Source: an unidentified eubacterium SCB49
GTDB taxonomy: Bacteria; Bacteroidota; Bacteroidia; Flavobacteriales; Flavobacteriaceae
Length of the DNA: 64,000 nucleotides
Direction of reading: 5' to 3'
NCBI GenBank assembly: GCA_000170815.1
Contig: ABCO01000006.1
Span: 62,001-126,000 of the forward strand
Positions 55,433 to 64,000 of the stretch are shown one piece after another. Under the pieces are notes generated by a model. It saw only the letters and a list, made by a program, of their open reading frames with translations, did not search any database and was not told the origin of the DNA. Numbering within the stretch: the first letter of the stretch is position 1; every line of letters begins with the position of its first letter. Position numbers and translations under genes: made by a program.

Positions 55433-56044
55433 ATGTCTGGGTTAATTGGAAGAAAGATAGGGATGACCAGCATCTTTGACGAGAATGGTAAAAACTTACC
55501 ATGTACTGTTATTGAATGCGGTCCTTGTGTTGTTACCCAAGTCAGAACTGAAGAAGTAGACGGTTATGCTGCGCTTCAACTAGGTTTCGATGACAAAAAG
55601 GCTGTAAATAAGGCTGCTGAAGGGCACGCTAAAAAAGCAGGTACTGTCGCAAAACGTAAAGTTGTTGAGTTCAAAGGTTTTGATGAGGAGTACAAATTAG
55701 GTGATACAATCACTGTAGAACATTTTGCTGAAGGTGATTTTGTCGATGTGGCAGGAACATCTAAAGGTAAAGGTTTTCAAGGTGTTGTAAAACGTCATGG
55801 TTTTGGTGGTGTGGGTCAAGCTACTCACGGTCAACATAACCGTTTAAGAGCGCCAGGTTCTATTGGTGCAGCTTCTTATCCTGCGAGAGTGTTCAAGGGA
55901 ATGAGAATGGCTGGTCAAATGGGGAACGAAAAGGTGAAAGTTCAAAATTTAAGAGTTTTAAAAGTAGTTGCTGAAAAGAATCTACTTGTTGTGAAAGGGT
56001 GTGTTCCTGGACATAAAAATGCTTACGTAACTATTCAGAAATAA
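55433..56044 (+). CDS. rplC: 50S ribosomal protein L3
   Basis: Full-length L3 (203 residues), which binds near the 3' end of 23S rRNA and reaches the peptidyl-transferase centre; [20 protein letters not shown] is its conserved extension. It leads the S10/spc cluster here; the rplD ATG overlaps its stop by one base. Confidence 0.97.
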   Translation: MSGLIGRKIGMTSIFDENGKNLPCTVIECGPCVVTQVRTEEVDGYAALQLGFDDKKAVNKAAEGHAKKAGTVAKRKVVEFKGFDEEYKLGDTITVEHFAEGDFVDVAGTSKGKGFQGVVKRHGFGGVGQATHGQHNRLRAPGSIGAASYPARVFKGMRMAGQMGNEKVKVQNLRVLKVVAEKNLLVVKGCVPGHKNAYVTIQK

Positions 56045-56673
56045 TGAAGGTAGCTGTATTAGATAAAAACGGAAAAGCCACTAGTAGAAAGGTTGAACTT
56101 TCTAAAGAGGTTTATGGTATTGAGCCTAATAATCACGCTGTATATCTTGATGTAAAGCAATACTTGGCTAATCAACGTCAAGGAACGCATAAAGCAAAAG
56201 AGAGAGCGGAGATTGCGGGATCTACTAGAAAGATTAAGAAGCAAAAAGGAACTGGTACTGCTCGTGCGGGTAGTATTAAGTCTGGTGTATTTAAAGGTGG
56301 TGGTAGAATGTTTGGTCCAAGACCAAGAAACTATACTTTTAAATTGAATAAAAACCTAAAGCGTCTTGCGCGTAAATCTGCTTTAACTTTAAAAGCAAAT
56401 AGCGAGTCAATTTTAGTGTTAGAAGACTTAAATTTTGATACTCCAAAAACGAAAGATTTTACTGCTGTTTTAAAAGGTTTAGGCCTTTCAGGTAAAAAAT
56501 CGTTGTTCGTGTTGGGAGAGTCAAATAATAATGTATATTTGTCTTCGCGAAATTTATCAGGTGTTGAAGTGATAAAAGCTTCAGAATTAAGCACTTACAA
56601 GATAATGAACGCAAACAACGTAGTGTTGTTTGAAGGTTCTTTAGAGGGAATTGAAACTAACTTAAGTAAATAG
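56044..56673 (+). CDS. rplD: 50S ribosomal protein L4
   Basis: Full-length L4 (209 residues), lining the exit tunnel; the KQKGTGTARAGSIKSG loop is conserved. In E. coli free L4 represses the S10 operon; whether that holds here is unknown. It overlaps rplC by one base. Confidence 0.97.
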   Translation: MKVAVLDKNGKATSRKVELSKEVYGIEPNNHAVYLDVKQYLANQRQGTHKAKERAEIAGSTRKIKKQKGTGTARAGSIKSGVFKGGGRMFGPRPRNYTFKLNKNLKRLARKSALTLKANSESILVLEDLNFDTPKTKDFTAVLKGLGLSGKKSLFVLGESNNNVYLSSRNLSGVEVIKASELSTYKIMNANNVVLFEGSLEGIETNLSK

Positions 56674-56680
56674 AAACGAG

Positions 56681-56971
56681 ATGAGTATCTTAATTAAACC
56701 TATAATTACGGAAAAAGCTACACGTTTTGCTGAAGAATCTAATGTTTTCAGCTTTGTAGTGAACCCTAAGGCGAATAAGGTAGAGATCAAGAAAGCAGTG
56801 GAAGCTGCTTACGGAGTTTCTGTAGATAAAGTTCGCACAATAAATGTCCGCCCAGAAAGAAGTACTCGTTATACAAAAACGGGAATTCAAACTGGTAAAA
56901 CAAATGCTGTTAAAAAAGCAATTGTACAGGTGGCGGAAGGTGATACAATAGATTTTTACAACAATTTGTAA
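56681..56971 (+). CDS. rplW: 50S ribosomal protein L23
   Basis: L23 (96 residues), at the tunnel exit where trigger factor and SRP dock. The conserved IIKPIITEKATRF start and the KVEIKKAVEAAYGV core are present. Confidence 0.96.
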   Translation: MSILIKPIITEKATRFAEESNVFSFVVNPKANKVEIKKAVEAAYGVSVDKVRTINVRPERSTRYTKTGIQTGKTNAVKKAIVQVAEGDTIDFYNNL

Positions 56972-56998
56972 GCTAAGCTTGCAATAAATTAGACAAAA

Positions 56999-57823
56999 AT
57001 GTCAGTAAGAAAATTAAAACCTATCACCCCGGGTCAGCGTTTTAGAGTTGTTAATGGTTTTGACGCCATAACAACTGATAAGCCGGAGAAGTCTTTACTT
57101 GCTCCGAATAAGAGATCTGGTGGTAGAAACAGTCAAGGAAAAATGACAATGCGCCATATTGGTGGTGGTCATAAAAAGAAATATCGTGTTATCGATTTTA
57201 AGCGTGATAGAGCGGGAGTTCCTGCTACTGTTGCTTCAATTGAATACGATCCAAACCGTACGGCTTTTATTGCTTTGCTTAATTACCAAGATGGTGAAAA
57301 GCGTTATATAATAGCTCAAAATGGTCTTCAAGTAGGTCAGAACATTGTTTCTGGTGATAATGTTGCTCCAGAGATTGGAAATGCAATGACTTTAGCTAAT
57401 ATTCCTTTAGGAACAATCATTTCTTGTTTAGAGTTACGTCCTGGTCAAGGTGCTGTTTTAGCGCGTAGTGCTGGTGCTTTTGCTCAGTTAATGGCGAGAG
57501 ATGGTAAATATGCGACAGTTAAATTACCGTCAGGTGAGACAAGATTAGTTCTTGTAACTTGTATGGCTACAATTGGTGCTGTTTCCAACAGTGATCACCA
57601 ATTGTTAGTATCTGGTAAAGCTGGTAGATCTAGATGGTTAGGTAGAAGACCGCGTGTTAGACCAGTAGTGATGAATCCAGTCGATCACCCAATGGGTGGT
57701 GGTGAAGGTAAATCTTCAGGTGGTCACCCACGTTCTAGAAACGGTATTCCTGCAAAAGGATTCAGAACTCGTTCTAAGACGAAGCAGAGTAATAAATATA
57801 TTATTGAACGTAGAAAGAAGTAA
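56999..57823 (+). CDS. rplB: 50S ribosomal protein L2
   Basis: Full-length L2 (274 residues), near the peptidyl-transferase centre and needed for subunit joining. Conserved [18 protein letters not shown] and the C-terminal [19 protein letters not shown] with its histidine are present. Confidence 0.98.
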   Translation: MSVRKLKPITPGQRFRVVNGFDAITTDKPEKSLLAPNKRSGGRNSQGKMTMRHIGGGHKKKYRVIDFKRDRAGVPATVASIEYDPNRTAFIALLNYQDGEKRYIIAQNGLQVGQNIVSGDNVAPEIGNAMTLANIPLGTIISCLELRPGQGAVLARSAGAFAQLMARDGKYATVKLPSGETRLVLVTCMATIGAVSNSDHQLLVSGKAGRSRWLGRRPRVRPVVMNPVDHPMGGGEGKSSGGHPRSRNGIPAKGFRTRSKTKQSNKYIIERRKK

Positions 57824-57826
57824 GCT

Positions 57827-58105
57827 ATGGCAAGATCATTAAAAAAAGGACCGTACGTTCATTATAAGTTAGATAAGAAGGTACAGGTAAATGTGGAAGG
57901 TAATAAGAAGACTGTTATTAAGACTTGGTCTAGGGCTTCTATGATTACTCCAGATTTCGTAGGACAAACCATTGCGGTTCATAATGGGAAACAATTTGTT
58001 CCTGTATATGTAACTGAGAACATGGTAGGGCATAAACTAGGAGAATTTTCACCAACTAGATCATTTCGTGGTCACGTAGGTGCCAAAAATAAAGGTAAAA
58101 AATAA
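57827..58105 (+). CDS. rpsS: 30S ribosomal protein S19
   Basis: S19 (92 residues), in the 30S head; the [13 protein letters not shown] start and the [16 protein letters not shown] segment are conserved. It lies 3 bases after rplB. Confidence 0.97.
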   Translation: MARSLKKGPYVHYKLDKKVQVNVEGNKKTVIKTWSRASMITPDFVGQTIAVHNGKQFVPVYVTENMVGHKLGEFSPTRSFRGHVGAKNKGKK

Positions 58106-58111
58106 TAGGCC

Positions 58112-58519
58112 ATGGGAGTTCGTAAAAGAGAAAGAGCAGAAGCAATCAAAGAAGCGAAGAAAGTTCAGTACTTTGCTAAATTGAATAATTGCCCTACGTC
58201 ACCAAGAAAAATGCGTCTTATGGCGGATTTGATAAGAGGTGAAAAAGTTGAGAAAGCACTAAATATATTAAAGTTTAGTTCAAAAGAGGCGTCACGTCGT
58301 TTAGAGAAATTGTTATTGTCTGCTATGGCAAACTGGCAAGCTAAAAATGAAGATGCTTCGATTGAAGATGCAGATCTTTTTATTAAGGAGATTCGTGTAG
58401 ACGGAGGAGCTATGTTAAAGAGATTGCGCCCAGCACCTCAAGGTCGTGCGCATAGAATAAGAAAGCGCTCTAACCACGTAACACTGGTATTAGCAGCAAA
58501 AGATAACACACAAAGTTAA
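58112..58519 (+). CDS. rplV: 50S ribosomal protein L22
   Basis: L22 (135 residues), whose loop enters the exit tunnel. Residues 30-45 ([15 protein letters not shown]) and the [17 protein letters not shown] hairpin are conserved. The N-terminus is somewhat longer than in E. coli, as in related bacteria. Confidence 0.97.
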   Translation: MGVRKRERAEAIKEAKKVQYFAKLNNCPTSPRKMRLMADLIRGEKVEKALNILKFSSKEASRRLEKLLLSAMANWQAKNEDASIEDADLFIKEIRVDGGAMLKRLRPAPQGRAHRIRKRSNHVTLVLAAKDNTQS

Positions 58520-58523
58520 TTAA

Positions 58524-59246
58524 ATGGGACAGAAGACAAATCCAATCGGGAATCGCCTTGGAATTATCAGAGGATGGGAATCAAACTGGTACGGAGGTAA
58601 CGACTACGGTGATAAACTTGCCGAAGACGATAAGATTAGAAAATATATTCATGCTCGTTTAAGTAAGGCAAGTGTGTCACGAGTAATTATTGAGCGTACG
58701 CTTAAACTTGTAACCGTTACTATCACTACAGCTAGACCTGGTATTATTATCGGAAAAGGTGGACAAGAGGTAGATAAGTTAAAAGAAGAGCTTAAGAAGA
58801 TTACTGGTAAAGAAGTACAGATCAACATTCATGAGATTAAGAGACCAGAAATGGATGCTCATCTTGTGGGGTCAAGTATCGCTAGACAGATTGAAAACAG
58901 AATTTCTTACCGTCGTGCAATTAAGATGGCTATTGCAGCAGCAATCCGTATGAATGCAGAAGGTATTAAGATTCAGATTTCAGGACGTTTGAATGGGGCA
59001 GAGATGGCTCGTTCTGAGTCGTACAAAGAGGGTCGTATTCCTTTATCAACATTTAGAGCCGATATTGATTATGCTTTAGTTGAGGCACATACTACTTATG
59101 GTAGATTAGGTGTTAAAGTATGGATTATGAAGGGTGAAGTATACGGAAAAAGAGAACTTTCTCCTCTTGTTGGTTTAGACAAGAAAGGTGGAAAAGGAGG
59201 AAATTCCGGTCGAGGTGGAAATAATAAGTCACGTCGTAGAAAGTAA
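58524..59246 (+). CDS. rpsC: 30S ribosomal protein S3
   Basis: S3 (240 residues) with an N-terminal KH domain ([19 protein letters not shown]) and the C-terminal domain; it lines the mRNA entry channel. The tail after about residue 215 is Lys/Gly/Arg-rich ([20 protein letters not shown]), basic and likely disordered. Confidence 0.97.
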   Translation: MGQKTNPIGNRLGIIRGWESNWYGGNDYGDKLAEDDKIRKYIHARLSKASVSRVIIERTLKLVTVTITTARPGIIIGKGGQEVDKLKEELKKITGKEVQINIHEIKRPEMDAHLVGSSIARQIENRISYRRAIKMAIAAAIRMNAEGIKIQISGRLNGAEMARSESYKEGRIPLSTFRADIDYALVEAHTTYGRLGVKVWIMKGEVYGKRELSPLVGLDKKGGKGGNSGRGGNNKSRRRK

Positions 59247-59268
59247 TCATTTATAAAGAGAACAGAAC

Positions 59269-59688
59269 ATGTTACAACCTAAAAGAACGAAGTTCCGTAA
59301 GCAGCAAAAAGGACGTATGAAAGGAAATGCTGGTCGTGGTAATCAGTTATCATACGGTACTTTTGGTATTAAGTCTTTAGATTCAAATTTTTTGACAGCT
59401 CGTCAAATAGAAGCAGCACGTATTGCAGCTACTCGATATATGAAAAGAGAGGGGTCAATCTGGATTATGATTTTTCCAGATAAGCCAATTACAAAAAAGC
59501 CTCTTGAAGTACGTATGGGTAAAGGTAAAGGTGGTGTAGAATATTGGGCAGCGGTAGTAAAACCAGGTAGAGTTTTATTTGAAATCTCTGGAGTACCAAT
59601 GGAAACAGCAAAAGAAGCATTACGTCTTGCGGCACAAAAGCTTCCAGTAAAAACTAAGTTTGTCGTATCGAGAGATTACCAAGCGTAA
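59269..59688 (+). CDS. rplP: 50S ribosomal protein L16
   Basis: L16 (139 residues), at the A-site of the large subunit. [19 protein letters not shown] and the [20 protein letters not shown] segment ([17 protein letters not shown]) are conserved. Confidence 0.97.
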   Translation: MLQPKRTKFRKQQKGRMKGNAGRGNQLSYGTFGIKSLDSNFLTARQIEAARIAATRYMKREGSIWIMIFPDKPITKKPLEVRMGKGKGGVEYWAAVVKPGRVLFEISGVPMETAKEALRLAAQKLPVKTKFVVSRDYQA

Positions 59689-59699
59689 AAATTTGTAAG

Positions 59700-59891
59700 A
59701 TGAAACAAGCACAAATAAACGAAGCGTCTACTGCAGAATTACAGGAAGAATTCGCAACAGCAAAAAAGTTATACACGGACTTGAAAATGGCTCACACCAT
59801 TTCTCCATTAGAGAATCCAGTTCAGTTAAGAACTCAAAGAAGATCTATAGCTAGAATTGCGACAGAATTAACTAAAAGAGACGTACAATAG
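59700..59891 (+). CDS. rpmC: 50S ribosomal protein L29
   Basis: L29 (63 residues), a helical-hairpin protein at the tunnel exit beside L23. [19 protein letters not shown] is the conserved second helix. Confidence 0.95.
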   Translation: MKQAQINEASTAELQEEFATAKKLYTDLKMAHTISPLENPVQLRTQRRSIARIATELTKRDVQ

Positions 59892-59904
59892 TACCCACTT
59901 AAAG

Positions 59905-60168
59905 ATGGAAGAATTAAAAAGAAATTTAAGAAAAGAACGTGTTGGTGTTGTTACTTCTAACAAAATGGAGAAATCTATTGTTGTTTCTGAAGTAAAGAAA
60001 GTAAAACACCCTATGTATGGTAAGTTCGTTTTAAAAACGAAAAAATATGTAGCTCACGATGAGAAAAACGACTGCAACGAAGGTGATACTGTTAAGATCA
60101 TGGAAACAAGACCTATGAGTAAAACTAAGAGTTGGAGATTAGTAGAAATAATTGAAAGAGCGAAGTAG
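59905..60168 (+). CDS. rpsQ: 30S ribosomal protein S17
   Basis: S17 (87 residues), an early 16S 5'-domain binder. [14 protein letters not shown] and [20 protein letters not shown] are the conserved signatures. It ends 2 bases before rplN. Confidence 0.97.
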   Translation: MEELKRNLRKERVGVVTSNKMEKSIVVSEVKKVKHPMYGKFVLKTKKYVAHDEKNDCNEGDTVKIMETRPMSKTKSWRLVEIIERAK

Positions 60169-60170
60169 AT

Positions 60171-60539
60171 ATGTTACAACAAGAATCAAGACTTAGAGTC
60201 GCAGACAACACCGGTGCAAAAGAGGTACTTACTATTCGTGTACTAGGTGGAACAAAGAGGAGATACGCTTCAATAGGTGATAAGATTGTAGTTTCTGTAA
60301 AAGAAGCTACACCTAATGGATCTGTTAAGAAGGGGACTGTTTCAACAGCAGTTGTTGTACGTGTAAAGAAGGAAGTTAGAAGACCAGATGGATCTTATAT
60401 CCGTTTTGATGATAACGCTTGTGTTTTATTAGGACCTCAAGGGGAAATGAGAGGAACACGTGTTTTTGGACCGGTTGCTAGAGAACTTCGTGACAAGCAG
60501 TTTATGAAGATTGTATCATTGGCACCAGAGGTGCTTTAA
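60171..60539 (+). CDS. rplN: 50S ribosomal protein L14
   Basis: L14 (122 residues), at the subunit interface. [18 protein letters not shown] and [16 protein letters not shown] are conserved. In E. coli this gene begins the spc operon; no promoter or terminator is evident here, so transcription probably continues from rplC. Confidence 0.97.
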   Translation: MLQQESRLRVADNTGAKEVLTIRVLGGTKRRYASIGDKIVVSVKEATPNGSVKKGTVSTAVVVRVKKEVRRPDGSYIRFDDNACVLLGPQGEMRGTRVFGPVARELRDKQFMKIVSLAPEVL

Positions 60540-60551
60540 TACGAAAGTAAA

Positions 60552-60866
60552 ATGGGAAAGCTTAAAATTAAAACAGGGGATACAGTAGTTGTTACTGCCG
60601 GAGATCACAAAGGATCAGAAGGTAAAGTGATGCGTGTGGTTTCTGAAAAGAACAAAGCAATAGTAGAAGGAGTAAATCTTATAAAGAAACATGAGAAGCC
60701 AAGTTCGGCTAATCCTCAAGGTGGAATTATTGAAAAAGAAGCTCTTATTCATATTTCTAATTTAGCAATAGTAGATCCTAAAGATGGGAAAGCTACTAGA
60801 GTTGGATATAGAGTGGAAGATGGTAAAAAAGTGCGATTTTCTAAAAAATCGAATCAAGTATTATAG
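60552..60866 (+). CDS. rplX: 50S ribosomal protein L24
   Basis: L24 (104 residues), an assembly-initiator with a KOW motif ([20 protein letters not shown]) at the N-terminus. Confidence 0.96.
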   Translation: MGKLKIKTGDTVVVTAGDHKGSEGKVMRVVSEKNKAIVEGVNLIKKHEKPSSANPQGGIIEKEALIHISNLAIVDPKDGKATRVGYRVEDGKKVRFSKKSNQVL

Positions 60867-60868
60867 TT

Positions 60869-61420
60869 ATGGCATATATACCAAGACTTAAGGAAGAGTA
60901 TAAAAGCAGAGTAGTAACTGCACTCACAGACGAATTTGGTTACAAGAATGTACACCAGGTTCCTAAATTAGAACGTATCGTAGTATCTCGTGGAGTAGGT
61001 GCAGCCGTTGCTGATAAGAAATTAATTGACTATGCAGTTGAAGAAATTTCTAATATTACTGGTCAACATGCTGTAGCGACTATCTCTAAGAAAGATGTTG
61101 CAACCTTTAAATTACGTAAAGGTATGCCAATTGGTGCGAGAGTTACATTACGTGGAGAGCGTATGTATGAATTTTTAGATAGATTAATCACTTCTTCATT
61201 ACCACGTGTACGTGACTTTAATGGTATTAAAGCTACAGGTTTTGACGGAAGAGGTAACTACTCTTTAGGAGTTACAGAACAAATTATCTTTCCAGAAATT
61301 GATATTGACAAAGTAAAGAAAATAGAAGGGTTGAACATCACTTTTGTGACAACAGCAAATACTGATAAAGAGGCTAGATCTTTATTAGGTGAGCTAGGTT
61401 TACCTTTTCAAAAAAATTAA
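60869..61420 (+). CDS. rplE: 50S ribosomal protein L5
   Basis: L5 (183 residues), which binds 5S rRNA and forms a bridge with the 30S head. The 5S-contacting [20 protein letters not shown] segment is conserved. Confidence 0.97.
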   Translation: MAYIPRLKEEYKSRVVTALTDEFGYKNVHQVPKLERIVVSRGVGAAVADKKLIDYAVEEISNITGQHAVATISKKDVATFKLRKGMPIGARVTLRGERMYEFLDRLITSSLPRVRDFNGIKATGFDGRGNYSLGVTEQIIFPEIDIDKVKKIEGLNITFVTTANTDKEARSLLGELGLPFQKN

Positions 61421-61423
61421 GAT

Positions 61424-61693
61424 ATGGCTAAAGAATCAATGAAAGCCCGTGAGGTAAAAAGACAGGCAATGGTAGCTAAGTACGCCGCTAAACGTAAAGC
61501 TTTAAAAGAAGCTGGCGATTGGGAAGGTTTACAGAAATTACCTAAAGATGCTTCTCCAGTTCGTTTACACAATCGTTGTAAATTAACAGGTAGACCTAAA
61601 GGGTACATGAGAACTTTTGGTATTTCACGTGTTACTTTTCGTGAAATGGCTAATCAAGGTTTAATACCAGGTGTTAGAAAAGCATCTTGGTAA
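61424..61693 (+). CDS. rpsN: 30S ribosomal protein S14 (zinc-free type)
   Basis: S14 (89 residues) of the long, zinc-independent (C-minus) type: [20 protein letters not shown] contains only one of the four cysteines of the zinc form. It sits in the 30S head next to S3 and S19. It is followed by a 70-base gap, the only large one inside the operon. Confidence 0.96.
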   Translation: MAKESMKAREVKRQAMVAKYAAKRKALKEAGDWEGLQKLPKDASPVRLHNRCKLTGRPKGYMRTFGISRVTFREMANQGLIPGVRKASW

Positions 61694-61713
61694 ATTACAA
61701 TTAATTGGTTGTA

Positions 61714-61744
61714 GGTTTACTTCTTAAAAACATAAGTGAAAACC
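61714..61744 (+). promoter_or_regulatory. Bulged hairpin before rpsH (possible S8 mRNA site)
   Basis: GGTTT-ACTT (61714-61722) pairs with AAGT-GA-AAACC (61734-61744): a 9 bp helix with a 2-base bulge and an 11-base loop, ending 19 bases before the rpsH ATG. It lies in the single unusually long gap of the operon. Ribosomal protein S8 represses the E. coli spc operon by binding a bulged mRNA helix near rplE; a similar role here is inference from position and shape. Confidence 0.35.
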
Positions 61745-61763
61745 ACATCCGCAAAATTAAATT

Positions 61764-62162
61764 ATGAATACAGATACTATCGCAGATTATCTAACGAGAG
61801 TTAGAAATGCAGTACACGCTGGCCACAGAGTTGTGGAGATTCCAGCTTCTAATCTCAAAAAAGAGATTACAAAAATTTTATTTGATCAAGGATTTGTCTT
61901 GAGTTACAAGTTTGATGATAATGGTCCTCAAGGGAGCATTAAAATTGCACTTAAATACGATAAGCTTTCTAAGGATCCTGTAATTAAAAAGATACAGAGA
62001 ATAAGTACACCTGGTTTACGTAAATATGCAGGTGCAAAAGAGATGCCACGTGTCTTAAATGGTCTTGGAATTGCAATTGTTTCAACTTCTGCGGGAGTTA
62101 TGACAGCTAAGCAAGCAAAAGCACAGAACGTAGGTGGTGAAGTATTATGTTACGTATACTAA
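61764..62162 (+). CDS. rpsH: 30S ribosomal protein S8
   Basis: S8 (132 residues), binding the central domain of 16S rRNA and, in enterobacteria, its own operon mRNA. The C-terminal GIAIVSTSAGVMTAKQAKAQNVGGE block is conserved (in part: STSAGVMTAKQAKAQNVGGE). A bulged hairpin precedes the gene. Confidence 0.97.
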   Translation: MNTDTIADYLTRVRNAVHAGHRVVEIPASNLKKEITKILFDQGFVLSYKFDDNGPQGSIKIALKYDKLSKDPVIKKIQRISTPGLRKYAGAKEMPRVLNGLGIAIVSTSAGVMTAKQAKAQNVGGEVLCYVY

Positions 62163-62180
62163 TATTAAAGACAAGAAGAA

Positions 62181-62723
62181 ATGTCAAGAATAGGTAAAAA
62201 CCCAGTATCGATTCCAGCAGGAGTTACAGTTGACGTAAAAGACAATGTAATTACTGTTAAAGGAAAATTAGGAGAGTTGACTCAAGAATTCAGTGATGTA
62301 ACTGTAAAAGTTGAGGGTGACGAAGTGATAGTAGAGCGTTCTACAGATCATAAAGATCATAGAGCAAAGCATGGTCTTTATAGATCATTAGTAAATAATA
62401 TGATAGAAGGAGTTTCTCAAGGTTGGACAAAATCTTTAGAACTTGTAGGAGTTGGTTATAGAGCAAGTAATCAAGGTCAACGTTTAGATTTGGCTTTAGG
62501 TTTTTCTCATAATATCATTTTAGAAATTGCACCGGAAGTAAAGGTGGAGACTGTTTCTGAAAAAGGTAAAAATCCAATTGTAAAATTAACATCACATGAC
62601 AAACAACTTGTTGGTCAAGTTGCAGCGAAAATTCGTGGTTTCCGTAAGCCAGAGCCTTACAAAGGTAAAGGTGTGAAATTTGTAGGTGAAATATTAAGAA
62701 GAAAAGCAGGTAAATCTGCATAA
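62181..62723 (+). CDS. rplF: 50S ribosomal protein L6
   Basis: L6 (180 residues), near the factor-binding site. [15 protein letters not shown] and the C-terminal [18 protein letters not shown] are conserved. Confidence 0.97.
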   Translation: MSRIGKNPVSIPAGVTVDVKDNVITVKGKLGELTQEFSDVTVKVEGDEVIVERSTDHKDHRAKHGLYRSLVNNMIEGVSQGWTKSLELVGVGYRASNQGQRLDLALGFSHNIILEIAPEVKVETVSEKGKNPIVKLTSHDKQLVGQVAAKIRGFRKPEPYKGKGVKFVGEILRRKAGKSA

Positions 62724-62734
62724 ACTATAGCGTT

Positions 62735-63088
62735 ATGGCATTATCAAAAACAGATAGAAGACAGCGATTACGTTTCAGAATACGTAAAACCGTTTCAGGA
62801 ACAGAGCAACGCCCACGTTTGGCAGTTTTCAGAAGTAATAAAGAAATTTATGCTCAATTGATAGACGATGTAAATGGTAAAACAATTACTGCAGCGTCAT
62901 CAAGAGACAAGGATGTAAATGCAACTGGTAATAAGGTTGAAATTGCAAAAATAGTAGGTAAAGCAGTTGCTGAGAAAGCAATCAAAGCTGGTGTTGACAC
63001 TGTCGCTTTTGACAGAGGAGGTTACCTATATCACGGAAGAGTAAAATCATTAGCAGAAGGTGCGCGTGAAGGTGGCCTAAAATTCTAA
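62735..63088 (+). CDS. rplR: 50S ribosomal protein L18
   Basis: L18 (117 residues), a 5S rRNA binder. [20 protein letters not shown] and [20 protein letters not shown] are conserved. Confidence 0.97.
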   Translation: MALSKTDRRQRLRFRIRKTVSGTEQRPRLAVFRSNKEIYAQLIDDVNGKTITAASSRDKDVNATGNKVEIAKIVGKAVAEKAIKAGVDTVAFDRGGYLYHGRVKSLAEGAREGGLKF

Positions 63089-63093
63089 GTAGT

Positions 63094-63618
63094 ATGTATC
63101 AAGATTATAAAAACGTAGAATTAGTAAAGCCAGGAGGATTAGATCTTAAAGATCGTTTGGTTGGTGTACAACGTGTTACTAAGGTAACAAAAGGTGGTAG
63201 AGCCTTTGGATTTTCAGCTATTGTAGTTGTAGGAGATGAAAATGGTGTAGTAGGTCAAGGACTTGGAAAATCTAAAGATGTTGCAAGTGCTATTGCAAAG
63301 GCAATTGAAGATGCTAAGAAAAATTTAGTTAGAATTCCTCTTAATAAAGGAACTTTACCACACGAGCAAAAAGGTAAGTATGGTGGAGCTAGAGTTAATC
63401 TTTTACCAGCAGCGCCTGGTACAGGGGTTATCGCTGGGGGTGCTGTTCGTGCAGTCTTAGAGGCAGTAGGTATTCATGATGTATTATCTAAATCTCAAGG
63501 TTCTTCTAACCCACATAATGTGGTAAAAGCAACTTTTGATGCTTTATTACAAATGAGAAGTGCTCATACTGTTGCGAAACAAAGAGGTATTTCTTTAGAG
63601 AAATTATTCAAAGGATAA
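63094..63618 (+). CDS. rpsE: 30S ribosomal protein S5
   Basis: S5 (174 residues) with an N-terminal dsRNA-binding-like domain ([20 protein letters not shown]) and the C-terminal domain ([18 protein letters not shown]). It acts in decoding accuracy. Confidence 0.97.
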   Translation: MYQDYKNVELVKPGGLDLKDRLVGVQRVTKVTKGGRAFGFSAIVVVGDENGVVGQGLGKSKDVASAIAKAIEDAKKNLVRIPLNKGTLPHEQKGKYGGARVNLLPAAPGTGVIAGGAVRAVLEAVGIHDVLSKSQGSSNPHNVVKATFDALLQMRSAHTVAKQRGISLEKLFKG

Positions 63619-63656
63619 TAACCAATTAAATCGATTCGTTTAGGCGAATAATAGAT

Positions 63657-63836
63657 ATGGCAAAGATTAAAGTAACAAAAGTTAAAAGTGCAATTAATCG
63701 CACTAAGACTCAGAAGAGAACGCTTGAAGCATTAGGTCTTAAGAAAATAGGACAAACTGTTGAGCATGATGACACACCGAGTATTATTGGTATGGTAAAC
63801 AAAGTTTCACACTTGGTTTCATTTGAAACTAAATAA
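63657..63836 (+). CDS. rpmD: 50S ribosomal protein L30
   Basis: L30, 59 residues, the normal size for this short protein. [20 protein letters not shown] and the second half with [20 protein letters not shown] fit the family. It follows rpsE after 38 bases and precedes rplO. Confidence 0.95.
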   Translation: MAKIKVTKVKSAINRTKTQKRTLEALGLKKIGQTVEHDDTPSIIGMVNKVSHLVSFETK

Positions 63837-63847
63837 GATATTTAAAA

Positions 63848-64000
63848 ATGGAATTACATAACTTAAGACCTGCAAAAGGTTCAGTTAAAACGCAAGGAAA
63901 GCGCATAGGCCGTGGACAAGGTTCTGGTAAAGGTGGAACTGCTACACGTGGTCATAAAGGAGCTAAATCTCGTTCTGGATATTCTAAGAAATTAGGTTTT
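63848..64000 (+). CDS. rplO: 50S ribosomal protein L15 (cut by the window end)
   Basis: The first 51 codons of L15 from ATG 63848: the [20 protein letters not shown] start and the [19 protein letters not shown] loop are characteristic. The rest lies beyond the window. In most bacteria secY follows. Confidence 0.95.
   Translation, partial: MELHNLRPAKGSVKTQGKRIGRGQGSGKGGTATRGHKGAKSRSGYSKKLGF

Noticed and set aside
1..64000. CRISPR arrays, insertion sequences, integrases or prophage
   Set aside because: No direct-repeat array, transposase-like frame or attachment-site duplication was seen on either strand.

Overview
This AT-rich chromosomal window almost certainly comes from a member of the Bacteroidota, class Flavobacteriia (Flavobacteriaceae-like); the species cannot be named from sequence alone. 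The signs are two SusC/SusD outer-membrane uptake pairs, a TamL-type Omp85 lipoprotein, the type IX secretion protein PorT beside ubiE, an S46 dipeptidyl peptidase, an AccD without zinc-finger cysteines, many TTG starts, and -7 elements of the form TAnnTTTG instead of the sigma-70 -10 box. No CRISPR array, transposase, integrase or prophage was seen.

Layout. 1-5.4 kb: the 3' end of a tRNA with its terminator, an outer-membrane phospholipase, an SdiA-regulated-type exported protein, two small unknown proteins and a FUSC/YccS-type membrane protein. 5.6-10.6 kb (minus): pnp with a structured leader, rpsO, accD and fbaA. 10.6-18.4 kb: tamL divergent from a SpoU rRNA methyltransferase, porT with ubiE, then trkA-trkH. 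18.4-25.3 kb: a gene-poor 430 bp stretch, an S46 peptidase, an acyl-CoA:CoA transferase, and a small accessory cassette (TetR regulator, Tat-signal HAD protein, SDR oxidoreductase) with two matching operator-like palindromes. 25.4-38.5 kb: aspartate aminotransferase with fatty-acid desaturase, rsmG with a membrane protein carrying an ExbD-like domain, a surface-lipoprotein candidate, radC, a degenerate polysaccharide-deacetylase relative, a frameshifted yjjG, a three-gene envelope set (lipoprotein, DUF5723, exported protein), rarA and a rhomboid protease.

38.5-51.7 kb (minus): rlmB, then two tandem uptake loci, each SusC-SusD-small lipoprotein and each closed by its own terminator, then an Omp85-type barrel protein. 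No carbohydrate-active enzyme or sigma/anti-sigma pair accompanies the SusCD loci, so the substrate is unknown. 51.8-64 kb (plus): ribosomal genes in the order rpsL-rpsG-fusA-rpsJ, a terminator and apparent new promoter, then rplC-rplD-rplW-rplB-rpsS-rplV-rpsC-rplP-rpmC-rpsQ-rplN-rplX-rplE-rpsN-rpsH-rplF-rplR-rpsE-rpmD-rplO (cut by the window end). tuf is absent between fusA and rpsJ.

Most of the window is core housekeeping. The items most worth a second look are the yjjG frameshift at a textbook slippery heptamer, the TetR/HAD/SDR cassette with paired operators, the structured leaders of pnp, rplC and rpsH, the rlmB start codon abutting a terminator, and the ExbD-like fusion protein. I found no clear large undescribed system.
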